From NCBI RefSeq assembly GCF_022179465.1, contig NZ_BPQV01000006.1, forward strand, positions 286,044-350,043: a stretch of DNA of 64,000 nt, written 5' to 3'. Every line of letters begins with the position of its first letter. The first letter of the stretch is position 1. The stretch comes from Methylobacterium organophilum. GTDB lineage: Bacteria; Pseudomonadota; Alphaproteobacteria; Rhizobiales; Beijerinckiaceae. The position numbers and the translations under genes were made by a program. The notes under the pieces are model-generated. The model had not been told where the DNA came from. It saw only the letters and a list, made by a program, of their open reading frames with translations, and made no database searches. Shown piece by piece: positions 7,725 to 16,999 of this stretch.

Positions 7725-9290
7725 TCAGCGTCCGGTCCGAGCCGCCGCCGCCCCGAACATGATCCTCAGGCGCATTTCCCGGAAGGCGCCCTCCGCCCCA
7801 TCCTCCTCGGTCAAGAGCGAGACGATGACCGCGACGAAGAAGGACAGGGGCATGCTGATGAGGGCCGGGTTCTTCATCGGAACGAACCACCAGGCTTGCG
7901 AGACCTCGGCGAGGCTCCGCCCGAGCACGTCCACTTGGATCGTGGGCGAGAGGCAGATCAGCAGCAGCGAGGAGAACGTCCCGACCAGGATGCTGGCGAC
8001 CGCCGCCGAGGTCGTGAACCGCTTCCAAGTGATGGACAGCAGCAGGGCGGGGAAGTTGGCCGCTGCGGCGACGGCGAAGGCCAGCCCGGCCATGAAGGCG
8101 ACGTTCTGGCCCTCGAACACGATTCCGAGGAACACGGCCAGGACGGCAATGGCGACCGTCGCGATCCGGGCGACGGTGAGTTGCTCGCGCTCCGGCGCAT
8201 GGCCGTTGCGGACGACGTTGACCCAGAGATCGTGGCAGACCGTGGCAACCCCGGAGAGCGTCAGCCCGGCGACGACCGCGAGCATCGTCGCGAAGGCGAC
8301 CGCGCAGATGAACCCGAAGAACCCGTTGCCGCCGACCGTGAGGGCGAGGAGCGGGGCCGCCATGTTGCCGCCGCCGCCGGCCTTGATCACGGTCTCGGGC
8401 CCGACGAGGACCATGGCCCCGAAGCCGATCACGAAGACCAGAAGGTGGAACGAGCCGATGATGCCGGTGGCGTAGAGGATCGACATCCGGGCTTCCTTCA
8501 CGTCGGGAACCGTGAAGGCGCGCATCAGGATGTGCGGCAGTGCCGCCGTTCCGAACATCAAGCCGACGCCCAGCGAGATCGCGTCCCATCCGCTTCCCGC
8601 GACCTTGGAGCCCGGCTGGAGCACGCGCTCGCCGTATTTGTCGGCGGCCGCCAAGAAGAGCCGCAGCGGATTCATGTCGAAATGGGCGAGCACCAGGAGC
8701 GCCAGGACGAGCCCACCGAGGGAGAGAAGCACGGCCTTGATGACCTGAACCCAGGTGGTCGCCAGCATGCCGCCGAAGATCACGTAGGTGAGCATCGCCG
8801 TGCCGACCACGATGACCGAGGCGACATAAGGCAGGCCGAAGAGGAGTTTGATCAGCGAGCCCGTCGCGACCATCTGCGCGATCAGGTAGAGCAGGATGAC
8901 GGTCAGCGTGCCGATGGCGGCGGCCATGCGCACCGGCCGCTGCCGCAGGCGGTAGGCGACGACGTCCGCAAAGGTGAACTTGCCCAGGTTGCGCAGCGGC
9001 TCGACGATCAGGAAGGAAATGATCGGCCAGCCGACGAGGAAGCCGATGGAATAGATCAACCCGTCGAAGCCGTTCGACGTGATGATGCCGGCGATTCCCA
9101 GGAGCGCGGCCGCGCTCAGGAAGTCCCCCGCGAGGGCCCAGCCGTTCTGCCACGCCGTAATCTGGCCCCCCGCGGCGAAGAACTGTTCCGTGGTGCGGGT
9201 TCGCCTGGCGGCCCAGTAGGTGATGCCGAGCGTCAGCGCCATGAAGACGAAGAAGAAGGTGACGGCCAGTGGATTGTTCGCTGCCTGCAT
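7725..9290 (-). CDS. actP: Cation/acetate-type symporter (SSS family, ActP-like)
   Basis: A 521-residue polytopic membrane protein with about 13 TM segments, of the sodium:solute symporter family. Features are GITYWAARRT near residue 24, the QNGWALAGDFLSAAALLGIAG signature in TM2, and VFGGMLATTWVQVIKAVLL-type motifs in the middle. ActP proteins take up acetate, pyruvate or other short monocarboxylates. The gene follows a DUF485 gene by 10 bases, with a GGAGG-type ribosome site in the gap, which is the classic yjcH-actP pairing. Because the operon begins with a nitrilase, the transported acid could be a nitrilase product or a related carboxylate. The substrate is not proved by the sequence. 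Confidence 0.88.
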   Translation of the reverse strand: MQAANNPLAVTFFFVFMALTLGITYWAARRTRTTEQFFAAGGQITAWQNGWALAGDFLSAAALLGIAGIITSNGFDGLIYSIGFLVGWPIISFLIVEPLRNLGKFTFADVVAYRLRQRPVRMAAAIGTLTVILLYLIAQMVATGSLIKLLFGLPYVASVIVVGTAMLTYVIFGGMLATTWVQVIKAVLLSLGGLVLALLVLAHFDMNPLRLFLAAADKYGERVLQPGSKVAGSGWDAISLGVGLMFGTAALPHILMRAFTVPDVKEARMSILYATGIIGSFHLLVFVIGFGAMVLVGPETVIKAGGGGNMAAPLLALTVGGNGFFGFICAVAFATMLAVVAGLTLSGVATVCHDLWVNVVRNGHAPEREQLTVARIATVAIAVLAVFLGIVFEGQNVAFMAGLAFAVAAAANFPALLLSITWKRFTTSAAVASILVGTFSSLLLICLSPTIQVDVLGRSLAEVSQAWWFVPMKNPALISMPLSFFVAVIVSLLTEEDGAEGAFREMRLRIMFGAAAARTGR

Positions 9291-9300
9291 GGTCCCCTCC

Positions 9301-9597
9301 TCAGTTCAGGATGCGGCGCACGGCCTGGTCGTAGAACCGGTTCGCCCAGACGACGTAGACGAGACAGAGCGCGAACGATCCGACGATGGTGCCCGCACCG
9401 AGCAGGATGCAGAGCGACAGGCCAGGCACCAGGATCGTCCCCATGATGGGCTTCGCGAACGCAAACATGCTCATGAAGCCAAAATACATCGCGATCATCA
9501 CAACGCTCAGAACGAGCGCGACGCGAGATCTTGTTCGCGAGAGTCTTGCGAATTCTTCGTCTTTTTCGTGCGGGGCTATTCTGTCCGGTGAAAGCAT
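9301..9597 (-). CDS. yjcH: DUF485 small membrane protein (YjcH-like)
   Basis: A 98-residue inner membrane protein with two TM helices (LVLSVVMIAMYFGFMSMFAF and ILVPGLSLCILLGAGTIVGS, then a polar NRFYDQ tail). This is the DUF485 pattern that nearly always precedes an ActP-type symporter. GGAGG six bases before the ATG supports the start. It lies in the nitrilase-DUF485-symporter operon. Its exact role is unknown; it is thought to help the symporter. Confidence 0.88.
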   Translation of the reverse strand: MLSPDRIAPHEKDEEFARLSRTRSRVALVLSVVMIAMYFGFMSMFAFAKPIMGTILVPGLSLCILLGAGTIVGSFALCLVYVVWANRFYDQAVRRILN

Positions 9598-9702
9598 GCT
9601 GCGCCTCCGTCAATCGGCGTATGGTCCGGCGAAACCCTTCCCGGAGACCGAAGCCTCCGAAGCCAGGGCGGCGTGTCTCGAAGACGGGTCGTGCCCGCGC
9701 CC

Positions 9703-10809
9703 TCAGTGGCCGCCGCGGCGATGCGGTTCGGCCGCCCGCTCTCCGAGGCCGGGTTGTGCTGTGCCGGCCCCCGGGCCGAAGGCGTCCGGACCGTCGCCGC
9801 TGTCGGCGCCGTAGCCCGAGGTCTGGACGGTCGCGTCGAAGCTGACCGGCTCCCGCGGCGTGCGGTCGACGTTGAGTTGGAAAATATCGAAGCGGTTGTA
9901 GTAGCCGACCACGTCGTGAAACTGCTTGGGTTCCACGCAGGCGGAGACGTCGATATCGGCATAGACGATGGCCTCATCGCCCTGATGCGGCTCCACGACA
10001 TGCGAGCCGGTGGGGTCCAAGACCATGGACACGCCCGCGGGAGTCCGCTCGACGATGTCGGCCAGCGATGTGTCACCGCCGCAGACCGTCTCCTTCGCCG
10101 CCGCGTCCAGGACTGCGGAGCAGACGATGTTGAACACCTTGGCCTCGAAGGCGTGGGCTCCGGCGCGGATCTCGATGGCCCGCTTCAGATCGTAGGCCGC
10201 GCTCTCTCCCGGCGGCCGGGTCGGCCAAGCTGGCGGATAGGTCGAGATATGGACCTGCTCGCCCTGCGCCATCAGCGCGTATCGGGCCAGCGGATTGGTG
10301 TTCTCCCCGCAGATGAGCATGCCGATCCGGCCGATCTCCGTGGGCGTCACCCGCAGACCTCGGGCATCTCCGTTTGCCCAGACGAGCTTCTCGTAGAAGG
10401 TCGGCACGAGCTTGCGGTGGTGATTGAGGATAGCGCCGTTTCGCCCGATCAGGACGTTCGCGTTCCACAGGCAGCCGACGCTGGCCTCGGTGCTCTCGCT
10501 GAAGCCGAGCGAGACAAGGACGCCATGGCGCCGGGCGGCCGCACGTACCGCGCCGATCTCCGGCCCGTCGAGGCGGACGGACTGGGCCGCCAGGCGCTTG
10601 AACAGGTCGTGGTTGTGGATCGGGGCCCGGAGGGCCACCCAGAGGGGGAAGCCCGGCATGTAGCCCTCGGGGAACACCACGAGACCGGCACCCGCACGCG
10701 CCGCCTCGCCGATCAGGGCCACCGCCTTCTCGGCCGTAGCAGCACTGTCCAAGAAGACCGGGGCAACGTGGCAGGCGGCAGCCTTGAACTGCGGATACGG
10801 TACGGACAT
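9703..10809 (-). CDS. Nitrilase (C-N hydrolase family)
   Basis: A 368-residue nitrilase with the complete catalytic triad: E48 (VVFPEGYMPGFP), K133 (HHRKLVPTF) and C167 (MLICGENTNPLARYAL). The CGENTNPLAR wording is that of true nitrilases that turn a nitrile into an acid plus ammonia, rather than amidases. The final 50 residues are Gly/Pro-rich and probably disordered, as is common in spiral-forming nitrilases. The start at 10809 follows a GGAG site by 8 bases; longer open sequence upstream overlaps the LysR gene. It is cotranscribed with the DUF485-symporter pair and probably controlled by the adjacent LysR protein. Confidence 0.9.
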   Translation of the reverse strand: MSVPYPQFKAAACHVAPVFLDSAATAEKAVALIGEAARAGAGLVVFPEGYMPGFPLWVALRAPIHNHDLFKRLAAQSVRLDGPEIGAVRAAARRHGVLVSLGFSESTEASVGCLWNANVLIGRNGAILNHHRKLVPTFYEKLVWANGDARGLRVTPTEIGRIGMLICGENTNPLARYALMAQGEQVHISTYPPAWPTRPPGESAAYDLKRAIEIRAGAHAFEAKVFNIVCSAVLDAAAKETVCGGDTSLADIVERTPAGVSMVLDPTGSHVVEPHQGDEAIVYADIDVSACVEPKQFHDVVGYYNRFDIFQLNVDRTPREPVSFDATVQTSGYGADSGDGPDAFGPGAGTAQPGLGERAAEPHRRGGH

Positions 10810-10910
10810 CGACGCGGCTCCAGATCGGGATGCCGCATTTGCAGCAGAGGCCGCCGAGGCCGCGAAGGCGGAAAATCCGCAACGGCCCCTGCAATCCTGC
10901 CGTCTCATGC

Positions 10911-11807
10911 TCAAAATCGGTTCAAGTAATCTGCCTCTTGCGTGAACAGGTCGGCCAGGAAGCGCGTCACCGCCCGGATACGCCCGACATGCTCGATGTC
11001 TTCGTGGACACCGAGATAAAGCTCGCGGCGTACGACGATATCCTCGGGCAAAACCGGTACGAGGGCCGGGTTGGTCTTTGCCGAGAAAAGCGGCAGCAGG
11101 GCGATTCCTGCCCCCGTCGCGACGGCGGTCTGCTGGGCCGCCATGCTGGTCGACCGGAAGACCACGTTCGTCGGCTTCAGGACCTCGAGCAGCCAATGCA
11201 CCGGCTCGATGGCGACGAGGTCGTCGACATAGTCCACGAAGTCGTGGTCTTGGAGGTCGGCGCGCGACGCGGGTCGGCCGCGTCGCGCGAGGTAGGGTTC
11301 CGAGGCGAACAGGGCCAGGCGAAACTCGCCGACCCGCCTTACCTTGAGCCGCGGACCCTGAGGAGGCACAAAGGACACCGAGATGTCGGCCTCGCGTTTG
11401 GTCAAATTGATCAGATGCCGCTCGGTGACGAGTTCGACGACGAGGCCCGGCATGGTCGCGGCGAACTCGGCGAACTTGGCCGACAGGTAGAACGCGGCGA
11501 TGCCTTCCATGCTGGCGACCCGCACCCGGCCGGCGGGCTGGGTGCTACCGGGCAGGCCGAGGGCCTCGGGCACGGAGAACATCTTCTGCTCGATGGCTTC
11601 CGCGATCACGAAGAGCTTGTGGCCGCCCTCGGTCAGCAGGAAGCCGTCCGAGCAGCGCTGGAAGAGCTTCGTGTCGAGGCTCCGTTCCAACTCGGCGATG
11701 CGACGGCTGACTGTCGTGTTGTCGACCTTGAGCCGGCGGGCGGCCGGCATCAGCCGGCCATGCCGTGCCAGCTCAAGGAAAAAGGTAAGGTCGTTCCAGT
11801 CGAACAT
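10911..11807 (-). CDS. LysR-family transcriptional regulator
   Basis: A 298-residue regulator. The N-terminal helix-turn-helix (residues 1-60) reads FDWNDLTFFLELARHGRLMPAARRL then VDNTTVSRRIAELERSL. The rest is the periplasmic-binding-protein-like sensor domain ending in EDIEHVGRIRAVTRFLADLF. The DWNDLTFFLEL opening is that of the subgroup with single-strand-type sensor domains common in Rhizobiales. It is transcribed in the same direction as the nitrilase gene 101 bases downstream, so it probably activates that operon. The start at 11807 is the first Met of the HTH; no clear ribosome site is seen. Confidence 0.88.
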   Translation of the reverse strand: MFDWNDLTFFLELARHGRLMPAARRLKVDNTTVSRRIAELERSLDTKLFQRCSDGFLLTEGGHKLFVIAEAIEQKMFSVPEALGLPGSTQPAGRVRVASMEGIAAFYLSAKFAEFAATMPGLVVELVTERHLINLTKREADISVSFVPPQGPRLKVRRVGEFRLALFASEPYLARRGRPASRADLQDHDFVDYVDDLVAIEPVHWLLEVLKPTNVVFRSTSMAAQQTAVATGAGIALLPLFSAKTNPALVPVLPEDIVVRRELYLGVHEDIEHVGRIRAVTRFLADLFTQEADYLNRF

Positions 11808-12256
11808 CGGGTGCGCCGGTGCGAAGCACGGCCAGAATCTATTCCCTCTGTTTCCACGGTGGAAGCAATGACTTGGCGGTGGGGAGCCACGAACCCCCTC
11901 CCCCTGCTGCCTGGAGGCGCGCGAGCGAGTTCCAGCGGGATGCTGCCGGATCACCCTGTCGCTCTGAGGAGCGGGACGGCCCATGCGCGCTGCGCGTCTT
12001 GGACCTCGTTCCGTCCGGCCTTGACCGATCCCAGACCTCCGGCGCCGGGTTTGATCGACAAAGCCCGCGACCCTTCGCGGCTGCGACAAGCATCCCAAAA
12101 GAGGTTCACGGCGTCCCAACACTCTTGTTGAGGGAGATCTGTTTCGCGCGCGGCATAGTCAGTCGCACGAATGGCTTTTAAGCGCTCGGCCTGAAGTATC
12201 GTCTCATCGTTGTGGAGGCTCTCTGCCGTTGAGGCGCGAACAGGCAGGGGGATCTG
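11808..12256. other. Intergenic region between divergent lysR and autotransporter gene
   Basis: About 450 bases without a convincing gene. It must carry the promoters of the LysR gene (-) and the subtilase autotransporter (+). The part from 12100 to 12230 is less GC-rich. I see no clear -35/-10 pair, operator or RNA gene. Confidence 0.5.
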
Positions 12257-15200
12257 GTGATCGCGAGGGGATATTTGCGCTTCGGGCTGCACGTCCTGCT
12301 GGCATCGATGATGCTCGCGGGCGTCCGCATCGCCCCGGCGAGCGCGCAGCAGGCGGGCGGCCTCGATCTCGCGACCTTTCCCTATTTTCCGCAGCGATCC
12401 TCTCCCGGGGCGCCGGTGGATCCTTACGGCTCTCTCATCGATCGTCCGTCCTTGGCGGCCGGCACGCCGAACGCCACCCGCCTCGAATTCAACGCGAACT
12501 GGGGCAACCGCGCCATCGGCCAGGGGGCCGCTCTCACCGCCACCGAGACGCGCAACGGCATGCCGGTCGACGGCCTCACCGGCCGCGGCGTCACCGTGGC
12601 CGTGATCGACTCGGGCATCGATGCCAGGTTTCAGACGGCCAACCCCGCCGATGGCTTCTCCAGCGTCCACCCCGAGTTTCTGAATCGCCTCGACATCCGC
12701 AGCAGGGCATTCATCGAGAACGAAGGGTCGTCGCTGGACATCTTCGACCGCGACGGACACGGCACCCATGTGGCCGGGACGGTCGGCGCGGCTCGCGACG
12801 GCGTCGGCATGATGGGCATCGCGCCGGAGGCGAACCTGCTGGTCCTGAAGGGGATCGGCGCCAAAACGGAGACGGCGTCCTTCGATTCGACGAGCGCCCT
12901 CGTCTACGCGGCGAGCCTTCCGGACGTCCGCGTCATCAACGGCAGCTACGGGCCGATGATTCCGAAGGGCTCGACCATCTGGAACACCGAGCAGGGTGGA
13001 GCGTCCCTCGATCGAGAGTACCGAGCGGTCTACGCCGCGTTGGCGGCGGGCAAGGTGCTCGTCTACGCGAACGGCAACGACGGCATCGACTCTCCGGTCC
13101 AGGCGCGCAATCCCTCCGGCGTGCCACTGTTTCCGTTCATCCGTCCCGCAAATGCGCGGTCAGGCGTCTACAACGACGCAGGCAAGAACTACGATTTCTC
13201 CGCGCTCGCGAGCCTCCCGGGCAGCATCGTGGCGGTCGCCAATCTCGATGCGAGTCTGACGATTTCTCCGAACTCGAACCGGTGCGGCGTCACGGCGCGC
13301 TGGTGCGTCTCGGCTCCGGGCGGTGGCGAGGGTTCGGGAGCCGAAGGCATCCTCTCGGCCTATCCGCGGACCCTTCCCGGCCTGCCGGGCCTGCCCGCCG
13401 GGACGAACTACGTCTACGAGGCCGGGACATCCATGGCCGCCCCGCATGTCGCCGGCGCGCTGGCGGTGCTGTTCCAGGCCTACCCGACCTACCTCGCCCT
13501 CGACATCGTAAGGCTGCTCTTCGCCACCGCCCAGGATCTCGGCGCGAAAGGCATCGACGATGTCTACGGGCATGGCCTGATCCGACTCGACCGCGCGCTG
13601 AGCGCGCCGCTGATCGATCCGAACGCCGCCGCGAACAGCGAGAGCCTCGGTGCGGGCGAGACGCGCTACTGGTCGGCACCGTTCACGGCGGCGGGCAGCC
13701 TCGTGGTGACGGGCGCGAGTCGCGAGCCGGGCACCGGCAGCGAACTGGTGGTCGCCGGCCGCACCACGGTGCGGGGCGCCGTGCGGGCCGAGAGCGTCGA
13801 TATCGAGGTCGACGGCACGCTGACCACCCCCCATCTCACGATCGCGACCAACGCCTCCCTCAGCGGCGAGGGCGACATCTTCGGCAATGTCGATGTTCGG
13901 GGCCTCTTCAGCCCTGGCTCCGGCAATTCCGGCGACCTTGTGATCCACGGCAACCTCAGCATGGCCCAGGGCTCCGCGTTCCTGGCCTTTCTCGACGGTT
14001 CGGACCACGAGGAGGCCGGGATCGGCTACAGCTTGGCGGTCGTCACCGGCATAGGCAACACCTTCACCGCCGGCGGCCACCTCGTGTTCGATATGGTCGG
14101 CATGCCGGCCGGCACCGTGGTCGTCCCGCTCGGAAGCAAGATCCCCGTCGTCCTGGCCGAGAACGGCGCACGCATTCTCGGCCGCTTCGAGAGCATCGAG
14201 GTCACGTCCGAGAACGGCGCGACCGGTCTTCCCGACGCCTCGCGCATCGATCTCCTGTATCGGCCTGACGCCATTGTCGGCGCGGTCACGCCGGCGGCCT
14301 ATGCACGCCTGGAAGCGAACGGCGTCGCGATGACCGGGCGCCAGCGGGCGGTCGGGGGGGCCCTCGACCGCGCCCGTGGTGCTCCGGGCGATCCGATGTC
14401 CGAACGGGCGCTCGACCTCTTCGATCCGCTGTTCGATCTCTCCGCGCAGGCGCTGCCGAGGGCCTTCGATCAGCTCTCGGGCGCGGGCAGCAGCGCTTCC
14501 GCGCAAGCGTCCGTGGAGGATGCCCGCCGGTTCGGCGGGGTCATCGGACAGCGCCTCGCCGCCGTGAGGGGCGGTACGGCGGGGGTGCAAGCGGGCTTCG
14601 CCCCCAATCTCGGCACCGTCGAGAGCGGGACCGGTGGCCTCTTCGTATCGCCGACGAACCTTCTTCCGACCCGCTTCGCGGCCCTCGACGGCGAGGCCGC
14701 CGCGGGCCTCGCCCCGATCCAGAGGGCCGGCGCGGGCGTCTGGGGGCTCGGGTTCGGCAGCGGCTTCCGGATCGGCCAGGATGCCTCGGGCCCCGGCCTG
14801 CGGGCGCAGGGTGGCGGCATCGCGTTGGGCGTCGATCGCGCCGTCGATGCGGAGTTCGTCCTCGGCGGAGCCTTCGGCTATGCGCGCTCCGGCGTGTCCT
14901 CAGCCGGCGTCAGGGGCAACGCAGACACCTATCTCGGCGCCGCCTATCTCGGCTTCCAGCGAGGCGGCCTCGAGGTCGATGCCAGCGCCGGCCTTGCCTA
15001 TGCGATCCTCGACACGGTCCGTACCTTCCAGCCCTTCGGCACGCCGCTGACGGCGCGCCAGAAGGCGGATGGGCTCGGCGCCCTCGCCTCGGTCGAAACG
15101 GGGTACCGTGTCGCGATCCCGACGTCGGCGGGGCGCCTCGACGTCAAGCCGCTCGTCGGCTTCGCCTATCACGACCTGCATCGGGGCGCCTTCACGGAGA

Positions 15201-15553
15201 CGGGCCGCTTCGGCCTCGGTTTCGCGGCCCAGACCTTCGGCCGGGCGACCACGCTCGTCGGCGCGAGGACCGGGCTCGACCTCGTCGGCGCGGATGGCCT
15301 CAGGTTTCGGCCGGAGCTTCGCATCGGCTGGACGCACGATCTCCTGCAAGCGTCTCCTTTCGGGACCGCGGCGCTGCTCGACCAACCTTTTCTCGCCCGT
15401 GACGCCCGGCCCGGCCGCGACGGGGCGCTGATCGAGGCGAGCCTCAGCGTCTGGTCGAGCGAGAGCGTGAGCGTTTTCGCCGGGTTCCGGGGCGAGTACC
15501 GGGCGCAGGGGGCCAGCCATCAGGGCCATGCGGGGCTGAGGCTCGCATGGTGA
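12257..15553 (+). CDS. Subtilisin-type serine protease autotransporter
   Basis: A 1098-residue type V secreted protein. A signal peptide covers residues 1-30 and ends ASA-QQ. The S8 protease domain carries D118 (VAVIDSGID), H168 (DGHGTHVAGT) and S392 (GTSMAAPHVAG), a complete triad. A beta-helical passenger follows (about 450-620: LVVAGRTTVRG, LTIATNASLSGEG, VDVRGLFSPGSGNSG). A C-terminal autotransporter barrel from about 830 ends in the aromatic LRLAW. GTG at 12257 follows AGGGGG by 5 bases. The protease would be shown on, or released from, the outer membrane. The family includes host- or self-processing enzymes; the target is unknown. It is transcribed away from lysR and alone. Confidence 0.93.
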   Translation: MIARGYLRFGLHVLLASMMLAGVRIAPASAQQAGGLDLATFPYFPQRSSPGAPVDPYGSLIDRPSLAAGTPNATRLEFNANWGNRAIGQGAALTATETRNGMPVDGLTGRGVTVAVIDSGIDARFQTANPADGFSSVHPEFLNRLDIRSRAFIENEGSSLDIFDRDGHGTHVAGTVGAARDGVGMMGIAPEANLLVLKGIGAKTETASFDSTSALVYAASLPDVRVINGSYGPMIPKGSTIWNTEQGGASLDREYRAVYAALAAGKVLVYANGNDGIDSPVQARNPSGVPLFPFIRPANARSGVYNDAGKNYDFSALASLPGSIVAVANLDASLTISPNSNRCGVTARWCVSAPGGGEGSGAEGILSAYPRTLPGLPGLPAGTNYVYEAGTSMAAPHVAGALAVLFQAYPTYLALDIVRLLFATAQDLGAKGIDDVYGHGLIRLDRALSAPLIDPNAAANSESLGAGETRYWSAPFTAAGSLVVTGASREPGTGSELVVAGRTTVRGAVRAESVDIEVDGTLTTPHLTIATNASLSGEGDIFGNVDVRGLFSPGSGNSGDLVIHGNLSMAQGSAFLAFLDGSDHEEAGIGYSLAVVTGIGNTFTAGGHLVFDMVGMPAGTVVVPLGSKIPVVLAENGARILGRFESIEVTSENGATGLPDASRIDLLYRPDAIVGAVTPAAYARLEANGVAMTGRQRAVGGALDRARGAPGDPMSERALDLFDPLFDLSAQALPRAFDQLSGAGSSASAQASVEDARRFGGVIGQRLAAVRGGTAGVQAGFAPNLGTVESGTGGLFVSPTNLLPTRFAALDGEAAAGLAPIQRAGAGVWGLGFGSGFRIGQDASGPGLRAQGGGIALGVDRAVDAEFVLGGAFGYARSGVSSAGVRGNADTYLGAAYLGFQRGGLEVDASAGLAYAILDTVRTFQPFGTPLTARQKADGLGALASVETGYRVAIPTSAGRLDVKPLVGFAYHDLHRGAFTETGRFGLGFAAQTFGRATTLVGARTGLDLVGADGLRFRPELRIGWTHDLLQASPFGTAALLDQPFLARDARPGRDGALIEASLSVWSSESVSVFAGFRGEYRAQGASHQGHAGLRLAW

Positions 15554-15572
15554 GAACGGCGATCTTGGCGGC

Positions 15573-15597
15573 GGGGCGGCGAACGCAAATCCGCCCC
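15573..15597. terminator. Hairpin between converging autotransporter and MCP-like gene
   Basis: GGGGCGG (15573-15579) pairs with CCGCCCC (15591-15597) around an 11-base loop. It sits between the end of the autotransporter gene (+) and the end of the MCP-like gene (-), so it can serve both. No T-run is present. Confidence 0.45.
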
Positions 15598-15631
15598 TCA
15601 AGACCCGCCGCGGATTCGCCGCGCGCGGCTG

Positions 15632-16969
15632 TCAAAACAGCTCGATCATCGATGTCTCGGTGTCCTGCAGCCGGGTACCGAGCGCTTTGGCGTCCGTCTC
15701 GCGCTGGACCTGTGACACGTAGCGGGCACGGACCGCCTCCAGCAGGCTATCCGGCTGGATCGGATGGGAGAGCTCGAAGCCTTCCAGCGACTGCCTGAGC
15801 GCGTCCAGCAGGCCGTGCAGCATGCGCACCGCCTCGCCCACCGCCTCGATCTGCTGCCGGACCACGTCTTGGAACTGGACTTGGCCGAAGACCATGAGCA
15901 CCTGCTCGCCGACCTGTCCGCTCAGCGCCTCGATTTCCGCGAACTCGGCCTGCGCCATGCCGGCGACGGCCCGCGTTGTGCGCTCGGCGATGCCGTTGAG
16001 ATCGGCCATCAGCGTCTGGATGCGCGTCTCTTCCGCCTGCGTGCGCTCGGCGTCGCGGGCCGCGACCACGACGCCTTCGATCGTCTGCTGGACGGCCGCG
16101 ACTTGGCGTCGTGCCTGCGCGATCGCCGCCTGAGAGCCCTGGGCCAGGGCCTGGAGTTCGCGGGCGATGACCTGAAAGCCGATGCCGTGGCTGCCGGCGC
16201 GGGTCGCCTCGATATTCGCGTTGAGGGCGAGCATGCGCGTGGAGGCGCCGACCTTCTCCAGACCCGCGGTCAGCGCATCGAGGCTGCGCATCTGCTCGCC
16301 GACGCTGCAGATGGAATCGCGCTCCGCGCGGGTGCTCTCGAGGCGGTCGCGCAGATAGGCATTAAGGGTGCCGGCAAGGGCACGCAGCGCCGCGTCGCCA
16401 TCCTCGGCGAGGCCGACCATGCCGTCGCGTGTCCGGGCGACGCAGGCGGCACTGCGGGCCTGCGCCGCGTCGAGGGTCTGAAGGGCCGCGATGATGTCGC
16501 CGGCCGCCGTTTCCGTCTGGGTGACGACGCTGTGCAACTGCTGCTCGGTCACGCTGAAGAAGGGATCGAGCTGCGCGAGCGTGGCGGCGGCCTCGGTCAT
16601 CCCGCCGGAAGGCGCGGTCGGAACCGTGGCGTCCCGTGCCGCCTCCGGTGGAGCGGAGGGAGCCGCCGGCGCTTCCTCGGCCCGCGGCGGCGCACGATCG
16701 TCACGCTGCAGAAGCCGCACGGCCAGGCCGCCGCAGCCCGCATAGGCCACCCCATGAAGAAGGTACCATGGCTGCACGACATCAAGGAGCGAGAGCACGG
16801 TGCCTGCGGCCATGCCTGCGGCCATGCCTGCGGCCCCTCCGAGCAGGAGCGCCTTCTGTTCGAACCGGTCCAGGGGGAGGATGTCTGCGATCTGCATCGG
16901 GGCATGAGCCATGGAAAGGGGAACTGGCGTGGCAGCCCGAGACGCCGATCCGAGCTTGCGGCGTTGCAT
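15632..16969 (-). CDS. Membrane MCP-like signalling protein
   Basis: A 445-residue protein with a hairpin of two TM helices (about 39-62 and 68-87) and almost no periplasmic part, then a long coiled coil. The middle (about 243-275) carries the receptor signalling tip in modified form: MLALNANIEATRAG and GFQVIARELQALA. The C-terminal part contains FGQVQFQDVVRQQIE, a motif also seen in CheZ-like and FrzCD-like proteins. There is no HAMP domain. It is the last gene of the chemosensory cluster, 30 bases after a CheY gene. It could be a receptor sensing the membrane or cytoplasm, or a signal terminator. TM1 contains a GMAA repeat encoded by a 12-base tandem repeat. An alternative start is Met20. 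Confidence 0.75.
   Translation of the reverse strand: MQRRKLGSASRAATPVPLSMAHAPMQIADILPLDRFEQKALLLGGAAGMAAGMAAGTVLSLLDVVQPWYLLHGVAYAGCGGLAVRLLQRDDRAPPRAEEAPAAPSAPPEAARDATVPTAPSGGMTEAAATLAQLDPFFSVTEQQLHSVVTQTETAAGDIIAALQTLDAAQARSAACVARTRDGMVGLAEDGDAALRALAGTLNAYLRDRLESTRAERDSICSVGEQMRSLDALTAGLEKVGASTRMLALNANIEATRAGSHGIGFQVIARELQALAQGSQAAIAQARRQVAAVQQTIEGVVVAARDAERTQAEETRIQTLMADLNGIAERTTRAVAGMAQAEFAEIEALSGQVGEQVLMVFGQVQFQDVVRQQIEAVGEAVRMLHGLLDALRQSLEGFELSHPIQPDSLLEAVRARYVSQVQRETDAKALGTRLQDTETSMIELF
16801..16835. repeat. 12-base tandem repeat inside MCP-like gene
   Basis: The unit TGCCTGCGGCCA occurs nearly three times in a row. It encodes the GMAA-GMAA-G part of the first TM helix of the MCP-like protein. 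Copy change would keep the frame and add or remove four residues of the helix. Confidence 0.8.
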
Positions 16970-16999
16970 GCGCCGGGTCCGAGGTGGCCCGGCGGGAAA

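Noticed and set aside
11951-12769. Minus-strand frame running from the lysR upstream region into the subtilase gene
   Set aside because: The part over 12090-12230 looks protein-like by eye, but most of the frame is antisense to the protease and no family or start could be recognised.
12229-14268. Second long plus-strand frame overlapping the subtilase gene
   Set aside because: Arg/Pro/Gly-rich out-of-frame shadow; the catalytic triad lies in the other frame.
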